Origin: Sphingobium indicum B90A
GTDB taxonomy: Bacteria; Pseudomonadota; Alphaproteobacteria; Sphingomonadales; Sphingomonadaceae
Assembly (NCBI RefSeq): GCF_000264945.2
Contig: NZ_CP013073.1
Location: 1-43,761 of the forward strand
Length of the DNA: 43,761 bases
Direction of reading: 5' to 3'
Shown here one piece after another: positions 7,741 to 15,558 of the stretch. The notes beneath the pieces were generated by a model. The model did not search any database. It was not told where the DNA came from and saw only the letters and a program-made list of their open reading frames with translations. Each line of letters begins with the position of its first letter. Positions within the stretch are counted from its first letter, which is position 1. Both the position numbers and the translations under genes were made by a program.

Positions 7741-8255
7741 GTATAGCCGCACGTCGCGCACTCGCATTTGAGCATCCGGGTTTTCTGCTTCTTCGGCGCG
7801 GTCGACTCCCCATCGGTGTCGAGACGGGCATGGGGGAGGGGGCCAACGGCGTCCAAGATCGGCGCGACGGCCGCAAGAAACGCCTCGCCGGGGGTGGTGG
7901 CGCGCATCGGCCCGACGAGCCCCAGCCCCAGCGCGATCCGTTTAAACGCTTTCCCATGCCCTGCCGGGATGCCGACGGCGGCATGGACCAGCTCATGCGC
8001 GAGGATGGCCGCGATCTGCGCCGGCATGGCGTCAGGCGCGTGCGCGAGGTCGGGCCGGATGAAGATTTCAAAATGCCCGTCCGCGCTCAGCCGGTTATCC
8101 CAGCACTCGCCGATCGCCTTGCCCTTCCGGCCCGAGCTGGTGAAGCCGATCGCCACGCGGATACGCGCGGGCAGGGGAGCGTCCAACGCCGCGAACAAGG
8201 GGGCCATGCCCGCCGCCACCCGATTGAGCCAGCTTTCCCGGTTGTCCTGTTCCAT
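7741..8255 (-). pseudogene. 5' part of SprT-like zinc metallopeptidase gene, interrupted
   Basis: This encodes the first 171 or so residues of a SprT-like domain protein. The zinc-binding motif HELVH is at residues 87-91, and the first half of a C-terminal zinc ribbon (KCECATCGYT) lies at the break. Transposon A splits the gene; the remainder is at 2268-2399. Read through, the frame would continue into the transposon end to a stop near 7584, giving a fused tail lacking the second zinc-ribbon half. The start is ATG 8255 with GGGAG about eight bases upstream; a longer upstream open frame crosses a hairpin-rich leader and is unlikely to be coding. Genes of this kind are common accessory genes on sphingomonad plasmids. 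Confidence 0.85.
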
Positions 8256-8669
8256 ACCTTCTACTCCCTTCAAATCGCCCTGCGGGGCGATGGCTGCGGC
8301 CATCGCTCCCGAGTTCGCGCGGAGCAGCCGGCGAGAGAGGGGGGCAGCGGGAATCTGCGGGAGTGGTGCGGGCGGGCGCTTCGCGCCAACCCGGTCCCGC
8401 TGATTGCCGTTGCTGGGGAGAGGCGGCCGGGACCGCCTTTCCCCATGCGAACGAACATCATGCCGGCGCACGCCGGCACCATGCCCGAGATCCGCTTGCG
8501 ATCTCGGCCCCGCCATGTGGGTCGTCACCTTCGGCCAAGACCGCTTGCGGGCTTGGGGAGCGAAGCGAGTAGAGCCACGGTGCCGCGCAGCGGCAGGCGC
8601 AGTCTCCTCGCCTAGATTGAAATTGTTGCTCAAATGAGCTACATCGTTCGTCTGACTAGGGAGATTCCA
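8256..8669. other. Gene-free gap rich in palindromes
   Basis: This is the divergent spacer between the broken SprT-like gene and relB, with no convincing gene. It holds at least five perfect palindromes. Two overlap (ATCGCCC/GGGCGAT at 8274-8291 and GCGATGGC/GCCATCGC at 8287-8306). The others are TGCCGGCG/CGCCGGCA at 8461-8478, CCGAGATC/GATCTCGG at 8485-8507 and TGCCGC/GCGGCA at 8581-8595. The overlapping pair lies in the leader of the SprT-like gene. Confidence 0.7.
8628..8639. promoter_or_regulatory. Palindrome before relB, candidate antitoxin operator
   Basis: GCTCA-AA-TGAGC lies about 30 bases upstream of the relB start. Antitoxins of the RelB/DinJ type normally bind such palindromes and repress their own operon; binding here is inferred. 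Confidence 0.4.
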
Positions 8670-8951
8670 ATGGCTGCTACCGCGTTCGTGCGTGCGCGCA
8701 TCGACGAAACATTGAAGGATGAAGCCGCCGCCGTCCTAGCCGAGCTGGGGCTGACGGTTTCCGATGTGGTCCGCATGACGCTTACGCGGGTCGCCAAGGA
8801 CCATGCCTTGCCGTTCGAGCTGAAGGTGCCCAACGCCGAGACGCGCGCCGCGATCGAATCGTCCCGCGCGACCATGAAGGCGCGTCGTGCGCGCTTCACC
8901 GATCCCAAGGAACTGTTCGATGCCCTCGACCAAGAAGCCCGCCAGCAGTAA
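8670..8951 (+). CDS. RelB/DinJ-family antitoxin
   Basis: A 93-residue antitoxin. The N-terminal ribbon-helix-helix region (VRARIDETLKDEAAAVLAEL then GLTVSDVVRMTLTRVAKD) is characteristic of RelB/DinJ. The C-terminal half (residues ~50-93) should wrap around the toxin. I chose ATG 8670 because AGGGAG sits just upstream; an in-frame ATG 36 bases earlier has no such site. The toxin gene starts inside its 3' end (29-base overlap), so the pair forms an operon that probably stabilises the plasmid. Confidence 0.88.
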   Translation: MAATAFVRARIDETLKDEAAAVLAELGLTVSDVVRMTLTRVAKDHALPFELKVPNAETRAAIESSRATMKARRARFTDPKELFDALDQEARQQ

Positions 8952-9240
8952 GCGGGCTTCGTTCCCAAGAGAGGCATCCTACGAAAAGCGGTTCGTCAAG
9001 GATTGGGAGCGGCTGTCGCGCAGCGGCCGCTACAACATGAACCAGCTCAAGGAAGCGATGATGCTGCTCATCGCCAACGATGCGCCGCTTGGCCCGGAAT
9101 GGCTGGACCACGCCCTCAAGGGCGATTGGAGCGATCATCGCGAGTGCCATATCGGCGGCGATTTCCTGCTGATCTACACGATTGAGGGCAATCTGGTGAA
9201 CTTCGTGCGCGCGGGAACCCATTCGGAACTGTTCGAGTAA
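8923..9240 (+). CDS. RelE/YafQ-family toxin (mRNA interferase)
   Basis: A 105-residue toxin expected to cut mRNA on the ribosome. YafQ-like signatures are FVKDWERLSRSGRYNMNQLK, the segment WSDHRECHIGGDFLLIYTI and the C-terminal VRAGTHSELF, which carry His and Asp residues in the positions usual for the YafQ active site. The start at 8923 (MPSTKKP...) overlaps relB by 29 bases; an upstream in-frame start would give 12 more residues. The antitoxin is the gene immediately before. Confidence 0.88.
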   Translation, partial: PSTKKPASSKRASFPREASYEKRFVKDWERLSRSGRYNMNQLKEAMMLLIANDAPLGPEWLDHALKGDWSDHRECHIGGDFLLIYTIEGNLVNFVRAGTHSELFE

Positions 9241-9275
9241 TCGGCTCGACGGCCGAACGTTTGGAAGGCAGGGCA

Positions 9276-9695
9276 ATGAACGCCGACGACATGAAGGTCG
9301 AAACCTTCGCCTGCGTCTTTGACGCAATCGCCGACACGCCGGAGGAGGCGACGGAGTTGAGGACGCGCGCGGACCTGATGCGGGGCATCACCGCGCGGGT
9401 GAAGTCGTGGGACGTGCCGCTGGGCGAGGCCGCCAAGCGGCTCGGGCTGACGCCGCCCCGCCTCAACGACCTCCTGCGCGGGAAGTTTAACAGATTCTCG
9501 CTGGATGACCTGATGACCGCCGCGACGGCGGCGGGCATCGCGCCGCCGGCACCGCGCAAAAGCTCGTGGGATGACCTGCGCGGGATAGTGAAGGGCAACG
9601 GCGCGCGGTTCACGATCGAGGAAATCAACGACGCCATCGCCGAAGCCGGCGCAGCAGCCGGCATGGCCGGGATGAACGACCATGACGGGGACTGA
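9276..9695 (+). CDS. XRE-type HTH protein (HTH_37-like)
   Basis: A 139-residue protein 35 bases after the RelE-type toxin and in the same direction. Residues ~45-90 form a Cro/CI-like HTH (PLGEAAKRLGLTPPRLNDLL followed by RGKFNRFSLDDLMTAATAAG), the type found in HigA-like antitoxins. The C-terminal ~40 residues (FTIEEINDAIAEAGAAAG) look like an extra helical tail. ATG 9276 follows AAGGCAGGG; an upstream TTG reading adds five residues. It may be a third component or regulator of the relBE pair, or an orphan antitoxin; no second toxin gene is adjacent. Confidence 0.75.
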   Translation: MNADDMKVETFACVFDAIADTPEEATELRTRADLMRGITARVKSWDVPLGEAAKRLGLTPPRLNDLLRGKFNRFSLDDLMTAATAAGIAPPAPRKSSWDDLRGIVKGNGARFTIEEINDAIAEAGAAAGMAGMNDHDGD

Positions 9696-9723
9696 TCGAA
9701 ACGGCGAAATCCTTTATCCACCG

Positions 9724-9908
9724 ATGGAGGCGGCCGAAATCCGGCGGTGCGCCAGGAGAGCGGTTTGAGCCAGGCCGGGTTTGCGCGCTTGCTGTGGGCG
9801 CACAAGCGCACGGTCCAGCGCTGGGAGGCCGGCACGATGCGGCCGACTGGCGCGGCGCTCGCCTTGCTGACGCTGGTGAAGCGGCGCGGCATCCAGATTC
9901 TCACCTAG
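9724..9908 (+). pseudogene. Frameshifted small XRE-type regulator
   Basis: One frame gives MEAAEIRR from ATG 9724 (preceding bases pyrimidine- and A-rich). The next frame gives VRQESGLSQAGFARLLWAHK, then RTVQRWEAGTMRPTGAALAL and a short end at TAG 9906. Together they read as one ordinary ~62-residue HTH protein of the MqsA/HigA-like class, so a single base seems lost near 9746. Alternatively GTG 9747 could start a shorter functional protein. The left end of the Tn552-like element begins only ten bases after the stop codon. Confidence 0.6.
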
Positions 9909-9917
9909 AAGGATTGA

Positions 9918-10060
9918 TAGATGTAGGCGATTGCAAAGATACTGGCCTCTGCTCGCAAACAGCGCGGATTTCTGCTCAGATTTGCTGACAGCAGGTGGGC
10001 CATGCTGCTCACGCTATGCGACAATGTGCTCGCCATCATCCGCGCCTGCTCGCAAACGGA
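9918..10060 (+). repeat. Left compound end of the Tn552-like element
   Basis: Two TGCTCGCAAAC boxes (9950-9960 and 10047-10057) are probable transposase-binding sites. Between them GCTGCTCACGCTATGCGACA and AATGTGCTCGCCATCATCCG are shared with the other end. Confidence 0.8.
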
Positions 10061-10147
10061 GAAGGCCTGTTCTCGCTTTCTGCCAATAGCGAGGAGTGCC
10101 GGTGAGCGGTCTGGCAGCGATCGTTCCCGCCGGGTTTGCCGTAAGCA

Positions 10148-10717
10148 TCAGCGCTCCCACTTCCTCAGGCTAGCAACGGATTGATCGTATAATGCCTGGA
10201 GCGAGCCGACCTGATTGTCTCGGAAGTGAATCGTCAGCACGAGATTGTCATACGGCAGATTGGCCGTGCAGAGCCCCGGCCGCGAGCCTCCGCCCATGGC
10301 GGAGCAACTCGCCAGCGATGGAGGACGCTTCTGACCTGCTTCGGCTGGCAACTGGTATGTCCAGAAAACACCATCACTTACCTTGCGCAGTGTTCGGCCG
10401 CGCCATGAAAGCGGGCGACTTGCGCAGACAGTCGAGTTGACAAGCGCCTCTGTTCCCGCTGCGCGGGCACACATCCGCTTCTTGCTTGCCACGCCCACCA
10501 AGTTTCGCTCCGGCAAGCTTGCGCTCGGATTTAGGTAGAACGAGAACCCGTCGCTGGGATCGAGCGCTGGTAGAAAGAACGGCTTATCATTGTCGGATAT
10601 GTCGTTGGCTCTCGGGATGTCGAAGACTCGTCCCTCCAACCTCCTCTCGGCCGAGGCCGAGCACGCGCTGAGCAAGCTGACGATCGATAAAGAAGCTGCG
10701 GTAAGATGCCTGTTCAT
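10148..10717 (-). CDS. Putative lipoprotein, unknown function
   Basis: A 189-residue protein with a lipoprotein signal: a short basic start, the hydrophobic run LTAASLSIVSLLSAC, and Cys19 in a lipobox-like LSAC context. The mature part is rich in Cys, Pro and Ser and ends with FRDNQVGSLQALYDQSVASL. I do not recognise the family. It is encoded inside the Tn552-like element, downstream of and in the same direction as the ATPase gene, with a 100-base gap. Its codon use looks less GC-biased than that of the transposition genes, which fits a passenger picked up separately. Location in the inner or outer membrane is inferred. Confidence 0.7.
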   Translation of the reverse strand: MNRHLTAASLSIVSLLSACSASAERRLEGRVFDIPRANDISDNDKPFFLPALDPSDGFSFYLNPSASLPERNLVGVASKKRMCARAAGTEALVNSTVCASRPLSWRGRTLRKVSDGVFWTYQLPAEAGQKRPPSLASCSAMGGGSRPGLCTANLPYDNLVLTIHFRDNQVGSLQALYDQSVASLRKWER

Positions 10718-10817
10718 GCCGGCAGGCTATGAGAGAAGCGCAACGTCCACAATCGGTGGCACAGACGACATGCGTTGCGTCCGCGTGCGGGAGATACCAA
10801 GGCGAGGACAGCCAGTA

Positions 10818-11795
10818 TCATATCGGCACACCGGCTTCGCGGAGCCGCTCGGTCAGGTCGCGGGTGTGTTCGGCGTCCAGCGTTCCGGCGAGGAACGCGC
10901 GTATGTCGGACGGCCGGGTGTTGAGCTGGCTGGCGAGCGCGCCCGCATCGTAACCGTTGCGCGTCAGCGTGGGTTCGAGGTCGTCAATCGCCCGCGACAG
11001 CACCTGCTCGACGATCTCGGCCGTGACGGGCTTGGCAGCGAAGCGGAAGCCCTGCTCGAAGGCGAGTGTCAGGTGCATCTCGATCTGGAGCGGGGTGCGC
11101 AGGCGCTCGGCGATGAGGTCGATCGCGTCCTCGTTCATCAAGTCGGCAACCTTGACCCCCTCGGCCGCACAGGCGCCGAGCAGCCAGGCAACATAGTCGC
11201 GGCGTTCGGCGCCGATGCCCTCATAGTCGAAGGTGGTCGTGCGGTAGCCGATCTCTTCCATTTGCGGGCGGCGCAGGTCGTTGCGTAGCCGAGGATGGCC
11301 GACCAGAAGGACCGACAGCAGCACGCCGGCATCAGCCACCACCTCCATCAACCGCTTGAGGCCGGTCAGCGTCTTGTGGTGCAGGTCATGCGCCTCGTCG
11401 ACCACCAGTACGACCGGGCGCTTGCCCTTGCGCATGATGTCGCGCAGGTCGCGCTCGCGGCGCTCGGCCTGCTTGGGAATCTTCACCTGGGCACGGTCAC
11501 CGGGCGAGAGATCGTAGAACAGCGCCTCGATCAGCGAGGGCAACGAGGTGCGGCGCTTGTCGACCGCAAGCGACTTGGCGACGGCGACCTTGCCCGCCCG
11601 GGCCAGCTCGTCCTCGATGCGGCGCAGCAGGTGCGTCTTGCCCGATCCGACCAGGCCGGAGACGACGATCAACCTGCCGGTCTGCACGGCCGCACAGACC
11701 TCGCGCACGAGGTTGCGCTGATGCTCTGTCTCGAAGTTGCCGACGCCTTGGAACGGGCGGGCGAGCCCGTAGCTGGATTGAACGTCGGCGAGCAT
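10818..11795 (-). CDS. Transposition ATPase, TniB/ExeA-like AAA protein
   Basis: A 325-residue AAA+ ATPase with Walker A GLVGSGKT around residues 46-53, Walker B VVLVVDEAHDLHH and a sensor-like SVLLVGHPRLRNDL. This combination is typical of the TniB/p271/ExeA group that partners D,D(35)E transposases and chooses the target. Its ATG shares one base with the transposase stop (TGATG), so the two are translationally coupled. No TniQ gene follows, so the element resembles Tn552 (transposase, ATPase, resolvase) more than complete Tn5053/Tn402. Confidence 0.9.
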   Translation of the reverse strand: MLADVQSSYGLARPFQGVGNFETEHQRNLVREVCAAVQTGRLIVVSGLVGSGKTHLLRRIEDELARAGKVAVAKSLAVDKRRTSLPSLIEALFYDLSPGDRAQVKIPKQAERRERDLRDIMRKGKRPVVLVVDEAHDLHHKTLTGLKRLMEVVADAGVLLSVLLVGHPRLRNDLRRPQMEEIGYRTTTFDYEGIGAERRDYVAWLLGACAAEGVKVADLMNEDAIDLIAERLRTPLQIEMHLTLAFEQGFRFAAKPVTAEIVEQVLSRAIDDLEPTLTRNGYDAGALASQLNTRPSDIRAFLAGTLDAEHTRDLTERLREAGVPI

Positions 11796-13447
11796 CAGCT
11801 TGTCCCCCGTCTTGACTGGAACCGCTCTCGGATGCGGTCAGCGATGATGGTCTTGTCGAGCGTTTCGCCCAGCAGCGCGTCGATGAAGGCGCGGTCTGCC
11901 TCAGGCAGCGAGCCGAGCGGTCGCCGGAGCTGGTCGACGATGGCGTGGCGCGCCGCGAGCCCGGTCGGGTATGCCGTCTCGACCGCCGGCTCCGGAAAAG
12001 GTGTTTGCCGCACCGCGAGCCCTGCGGTGGAGGGCGGCAGCGACGGCAGCGGCCGGTCGCCGCCCGTCACGGTCGCGCGGGGCAGCCCCAGCTGGTCAGC
12101 GAGCCGGACCACCTTGTCGAGCCGCTCCTCGGCGCGGCTCTTCTGATACTTGCGATAGCGGTAGAGCGGCACGGCGCCGCGCGACGGCTCGTAAGGGCCA
12201 TGCCGCTTGCCGTCATGCTCCACGAAGAGCTGCTGGTCGAACAGCCCCCAGAGCAGCGTCACCGTCTCGCCGGCGAGCTCGGGCTCGACCTCGTAGGAAG
12301 CGCCCTCAACCGAGACGGTCGCGTCGCCCGCAACGGTGCGCCGCTCGGGCTCACGAGCGAAGGCGCAGAACCGCTCCCATGAACACATGGCCCGCACGCC
12401 ATCGCCGGGCAGGTGCCGCAGCCAGTGCTCGATCCGCGCGTGTGGCTCGGAACGATGGTCGCCGTTGTTGTAGGTGACCAGCGCACGCCGCATCCACAGA
12501 TTGGCTTCCGCCTCGTCCTTGGGTTTGTGGAAGTGGTACAACGTCTCGTGCACCTCCTTCACCGTGCGGAACGGCCGCTCGACCTTGCCCTTGGCGCGGG
12601 CCGCGGTGTGCCGGTCGTCGGCCTTCGGCGGCAGATGGGTGAGGACGCGCACGCCGAGGCTGCCCATCACCGACTGGAACACGCGCGACCGGCTGACCGG
12701 GCCGTTGTCCATGTAGATCGTGACCGGCAGGCCCTGGAACGGCAGTTCGGGCTCAGGCTTGGCGGCGAAGGCGTTGAATAGAAAGCGCAGCGCGGACTCG
12801 GCATCCTCGCCATAGACGCTGCGATATTCCTGGTAGACCACGCCCGAGCAGTCATCGACGGCCGAGAACAGCATCAGCGTGGGTTTGCCGCGACCCTGCT
12901 CGATCCAGAGCGGCGCCTCGACCTGCTTGAGGTCGGACGGGCTCATGTCGAAGTGCCACAGCTCGTTGGATCGCCGCGCCTGAAAACGAACGGCTGCGTG
13001 GGGGCGGGTCACGCGGGCATAGTCCAGCCCTGATGAGCGGAGCAGCCGGTCGATGGTCGCCCGCTTCAGCAGGCCGGGTGCTACCTTGACCAGGCCCTCC
13101 GGCGTCTCGACGCCATCGGTTTCCAGGAACTCGATGGCGCGGGCGGTCGAAACGTGCCGGCCCTTCTTGTTGGTGGTCCTGATCTTCAGTGCGGCGACGA
13201 TCTCGGCGTAGCGCTCCATCTCGGCCTGCGGGGCAACCCGCGTCGCACCATGGTCGGACCGGCGCACCGACTTGGGGCGGTTCAGCTCGCGCAACGCCCG
13301 GTAAAGGGTCCAGATGGAGATGCCATAGGCCTCGGCCGCACGGGCGATGATCTCGGTGCGACCGGGGTCGCGTGGGGGCAACAGCGACAACCGTCGGCGA
13401 AGATCGATCAGCGCCTCTCCAGGCGGTCGCTTCGCCCGGTCAGCCAT
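11795..13447 (-). CDS. D,D(35)E transposase, TniA/p480-like
   Basis: A 550-residue transposase with an N-terminal HTH region (AEAYGISIWTLYRALRELNR) and a central rve integrase core. The first catalytic Asp is in WHFDMSP, the second in TIYMDNGPVSRSRV, and the Glu in AKGKVERPFRTVKEV. A C-terminal Mu-type beta-barrel-like region (VEGASYEVEPELAGETVTLL) follows. I chose ATG 13447, which overlaps the end of the resolvase gene by eight bases; an upstream in-frame start adds 17 unconserved residues. It acts on the compound ends at 9918 and 15558 with the ATPase encoded next. Confidence 0.92.
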   Translation of the reverse strand: MADRAKRPPGEALIDLRRRLSLLPPRDPGRTEIIARAAEAYGISIWTLYRALRELNRPKSVRRSDHGATRVAPQAEMERYAEIVAALKIRTTNKKGRHVSTARAIEFLETDGVETPEGLVKVAPGLLKRATIDRLLRSSGLDYARVTRPHAAVRFQARRSNELWHFDMSPSDLKQVEAPLWIEQGRGKPTLMLFSAVDDCSGVVYQEYRSVYGEDAESALRFLFNAFAAKPEPELPFQGLPVTIYMDNGPVSRSRVFQSVMGSLGVRVLTHLPPKADDRHTAARAKGKVERPFRTVKEVHETLYHFHKPKDEAEANLWMRRALVTYNNGDHRSEPHARIEHWLRHLPGDGVRAMCSWERFCAFAREPERRTVAGDATVSVEGASYEVEPELAGETVTLLWGLFDQQLFVEHDGKRHGPYEPSRGAVPLYRYRKYQKSRAEERLDKVVRLADQLGLPRATVTGGDRPLPSLPPSTAGLAVRQTPFPEPAVETAYPTGLAARHAIVDQLRRPLGSLPEADRAFIDALLGETLDKTIIADRIRERFQSRRGTS

Positions 13448-14036
13448 GGGCTGTTGCAGCCTCCTTGATCGATGCACCGCTGCCGCGCTTGCCTGCATAG
13501 CGATAGAGGGTCGCGACCGACACGCCCATGCGCTTGGCGATGTCGCGCACCGGCAACGTGCCCTCCTTCATCATCGCCCGTGCCGCGGCGACGTCGCTCG
13601 GGCGCATTGCCGATGGGCGGCCACCCTTGCGACCCTGCCGGCGCGCCTCCACTAGCCCCGCGGTAGTTCGCTCGCGGATCAGGGCACGCTCGAACTGCGC
13701 GATGGCGCCGAACACGTGAAAGGTGAGCATGCCACCCGGCGTTGTCGTGTCGATGCTCTCGGTCAGCGACACCAGCCCGATCTTCTCGCGCTCCAGATCC
13801 TCGGCCGTGGCGATCAACTTCTTGAGCGAGCGGGCGAGGCGGTCGAGCTTCCAAACAACCAGCGTGTCGCCTGCGCGCAGCACGTCTTCCAGAATGCGCG
13901 CCAGTTCGGGCCGGTCATCGCGCGCGCCCGACGCCTTTTCGGTGAACACCCGCTCGCAGCCGGCCCGCCGCAGCGCATCGAGCTGGAGCTCGGGGTTCTG
14001 GTCGCTGGTGCTGACCCTGGCATAGCCGACCCGCAT
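13440..14036 (-). CDS. Serine resolvase/invertase of the Tn552-like element
   Basis: A 198-residue recombinase. MRVGYARVSTSDQN holds the catalytic Ser region; LVVWKLDRLARSLKKLI, SLTESIDTTTPGGML and FERALIRERTTAGLVEA follow; the C-terminal HTH reads DIAKRMGVSVATLYRY. It is the first gene of a three-gene leftward operon (resolvase, transposase, ATPase) joined by overlaps, the order seen in Tn552-type elements (binL/BinR role). It should resolve cointegrates; a res site is expected in the 165 bases upstream (14037-14201) but I could not delimit it. Confidence 0.92.
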   Translation of the reverse strand: MRVGYARVSTSDQNPELQLDALRRAGCERVFTEKASGARDDRPELARILEDVLRAGDTLVVWKLDRLARSLKKLIATAEDLEREKIGLVSLTESIDTTTPGGMLTFHVFGAIAQFERALIRERTTAGLVEARRQGRKGGRPSAMRPSDVAAARAMMKEGTLPVRDIAKRMGVSVATLYRYAGKRGSGASIKEAATAHG

Positions 14037-14201
14037 GAGCGTCTGATCTTCTCCAAACTCGTGCGGGGCATACCGTTTTGCGACGCGGGTTTCCAGAACA
14101 GTTTTGACAAAGTGCGGCCCGCAGATTTACGTTGCCGGCCCAGCAAGGCGATCGGCTCGTCAGAAACGGTCGTTTTGCAGAACCGCTGAGGAGCCGGGTT
14201 C

Positions 14202-14894
14202 ATGCAGGTGCTCGATACGGTTGGCTGGGTCGGTGATGGCGACGACACCGACTTCTTCCTCGCAATCGAGCGCACCTTCGATCTGCGCCTGCGCTCGAAC
14301 CTGCCTTGGACAACGTTCGGCGAGGTGCGTGACCATGTCGTCGCGCATGTCGCAGCCTACAGCGGGGGCGGCACGACATGCGCCACGCAGATGACGTTCT
14401 ACAGGCTTCGACGCGCGCTCGGGCTTGGCCGGCACGTCGGGCCGGATGCGCCGTTGGCGCCGCTGATCGGTGGGAAGCTGCGCCAAGCGTTCAGCGACCT
14501 GGAAGCCGATACCGACCTCAAGATGCCGGCGACGCGAGCCGGATGGCTTGGGATTGTCAGTGGTCTCTGCTTCGCTGTCGCGGTCGCGATCCTCGCCTTC
14601 ACGACGCTGGCACCTCCCCTTCGCATCTTCGCTGCTGGAGCGAGCGCCTACGCGGGGCTATGGTTACGGCACCTCGACCGCCGGCGATTACCTCGGAGGT
14701 GCGACACTATCGGCGATCTCGCCCGACTGGTCACGGAGCAGAACCGTGGCAGGCTTGCCCGCGACGGCGCGCGCCTCACCGCCCCCGAGATTTGGCGGAT
14801 CATCCAGCAACTGGCCGCCGAGGAGAGCGGGATCGACCCCGATCTGATTGGGTCGGAAACGACCTTCTTCCGAGCCAAAGTGCGAGCAGCCTGA
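14202..14894 (+). CDS. Membrane protein with acyl-carrier-like segments, unknown
   Basis: A 230-residue protein divergent from the resolvase and inside the Tn552-like element. The middle (about residues 112-150) has two hydrophobic segments (WLGIVSGLCFAVAVAILAF and LRIFAAGASAYAGLWL). The C-terminal stretch IWRIIQQLAAEESGIDPDLI followed by GSETTFF has the spacing of an acyl-carrier-protein helix-loop region. The N-terminal FFLAIERTFDLRLRSNLPWT is reminiscent of another such segment. No DSL-type phosphopantetheine Ser is evident, so a working carrier is not supported. The function is unknown; the next gene also encodes a membrane protein and lies 28 bases on. Confidence 0.7.
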   Translation: MQVLDTVGWVGDGDDTDFFLAIERTFDLRLRSNLPWTTFGEVRDHVVAHVAAYSGGGTTCATQMTFYRLRRALGLGRHVGPDAPLAPLIGGKLRQAFSDLEADTDLKMPATRAGWLGIVSGLCFAVAVAILAFTTLAPPLRIFAAGASAYAGLWLRHLDRRRLPRRCDTIGDLARLVTEQNRGRLARDGARLTAPEIWRIIQQLAAEESGIDPDLIGSETTFFRAKVRAA

Positions 14895-14922
14895 TCAATG
14901 GCTTACTGGATTGCATAGATTG

Positions 14923-15375
14923 ATGCCGAGACACGGGACATTGCGTGGCGTCGGACTGACGGCTTTGGGTGCCGTTGTCGTCGCAGGCTCTTTCGTCGCT
15001 CTCGGATTGCGACCGGATGGGATCGCCAGCTACTATCGCGATACGCTGACTCCGGCAGGGTTTGCCATTTGGTTCTGCGGCTTCGTAGCCGCCACACTCG
15101 CTCCACCCGCCATAGCTGTACTCTGCTGGTTTGGCGCCATGCGGTTCCGCTACGGGTGGCTTCTCCACATCCTGCTTGTTCCTGCCACCTACGCCGCTGT
15201 GCGAGGATCAATCGCGCTCATGCTCGCGGTAGCAAGTGAGCCGGACAGCGATGGCCCAACGAGATGGGCTACCGATCCAGCAGTGATGCTGATGGTGGTT
15301 TGCCCCATCGTGTACTTTCTGATCTTGGGTTCCACAAAGCTGCGTGAGCATCGCGCATCAGCAAATGACTGCTAA
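14923..15375 (+). CDS. Four-helix membrane protein, unknown
   Basis: A 150-residue protein made largely of four predicted membrane segments: LTALGAVVVAGSFVALGL, FAIWFCGFVAATLAPPAIAV, GWLLHILLVPATYAAVRGSI and PAVMLMVVCPIVYFLILG. It starts at ATG 14923, just after the acyl-carrier-like membrane protein, and ends shortly before the right transposon end. I do not recognise a family. The pairing suggests both proteins act together at the inner membrane, but nothing in the sequence says how. Confidence 0.6.
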   Translation: MPRHGTLRGVGLTALGAVVVAGSFVALGLRPDGIASYYRDTLTPAGFAIWFCGFVAATLAPPAIAVLCWFGAMRFRYGWLLHILLVPATYAAVRGSIALMLAVASEPDSDGPTRWATDPAVMLMVVCPIVYFLILGSTKLREHRASANDC

Positions 15376-15415
15376 TCTCGACTTTGTAGTTGGCAGATAC
15401 CATGAGCGGCCCTTT

Positions 15416-15558
15416 GCCGTTTGCGAGCAGACGCGGATGATGGCGAGCACATTGTCGGATAGCGTGAGCAGCATAGTCGGCTCGTTGTCAGGTAATCTGG
15501 GCAGGAAAAGGCGCTGTTTGCGAGCAGAAGCTGCTACGGTTGCAAGCGCCTACATCTA
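15416..15558 (-). repeat. Right compound end of the Tn552-like element
   Basis: GTTTGCGAGCA boxes at 15419-15429 and 15516-15526 mirror the two boxes of the left end with identical 97-base spacing. The shared terminal CGCCTACATCTA lies at 15547-15558, with one base differing from the left end just inside it. Confidence 0.8.

Larger units (their letters stand above)
9918..15558. mobile_element. Tn552/Tn5053-like transposon with compound ends (5.6 kb)
   Basis: The outer ends match in inverted orientation (TAGATGTAGGCG at 9918-9929 and its complement at 15547-15558). The match continues as a patchy inverted repeat over more than 130 bases. Each end has two copies of TGCTCGCAAAC, 97 bases apart on both sides (9950 and 10047; 15419 and 15516). 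It carries a DDE transposase, an AAA ATPase and a serine resolvase, plus three membrane or lipoprotein genes. No target duplication is visible, and the right end abuts a truncated oxygenase gene. Confidence 0.85.

Noticed and set aside
9918..15558. Composite transposon formed by Tn3-type ends
   Set aside because: The ends are of the TGT...ACA type with repeated boxes and serve a D,D(35)E transposase plus ATPase, not a Tn3 transposase.
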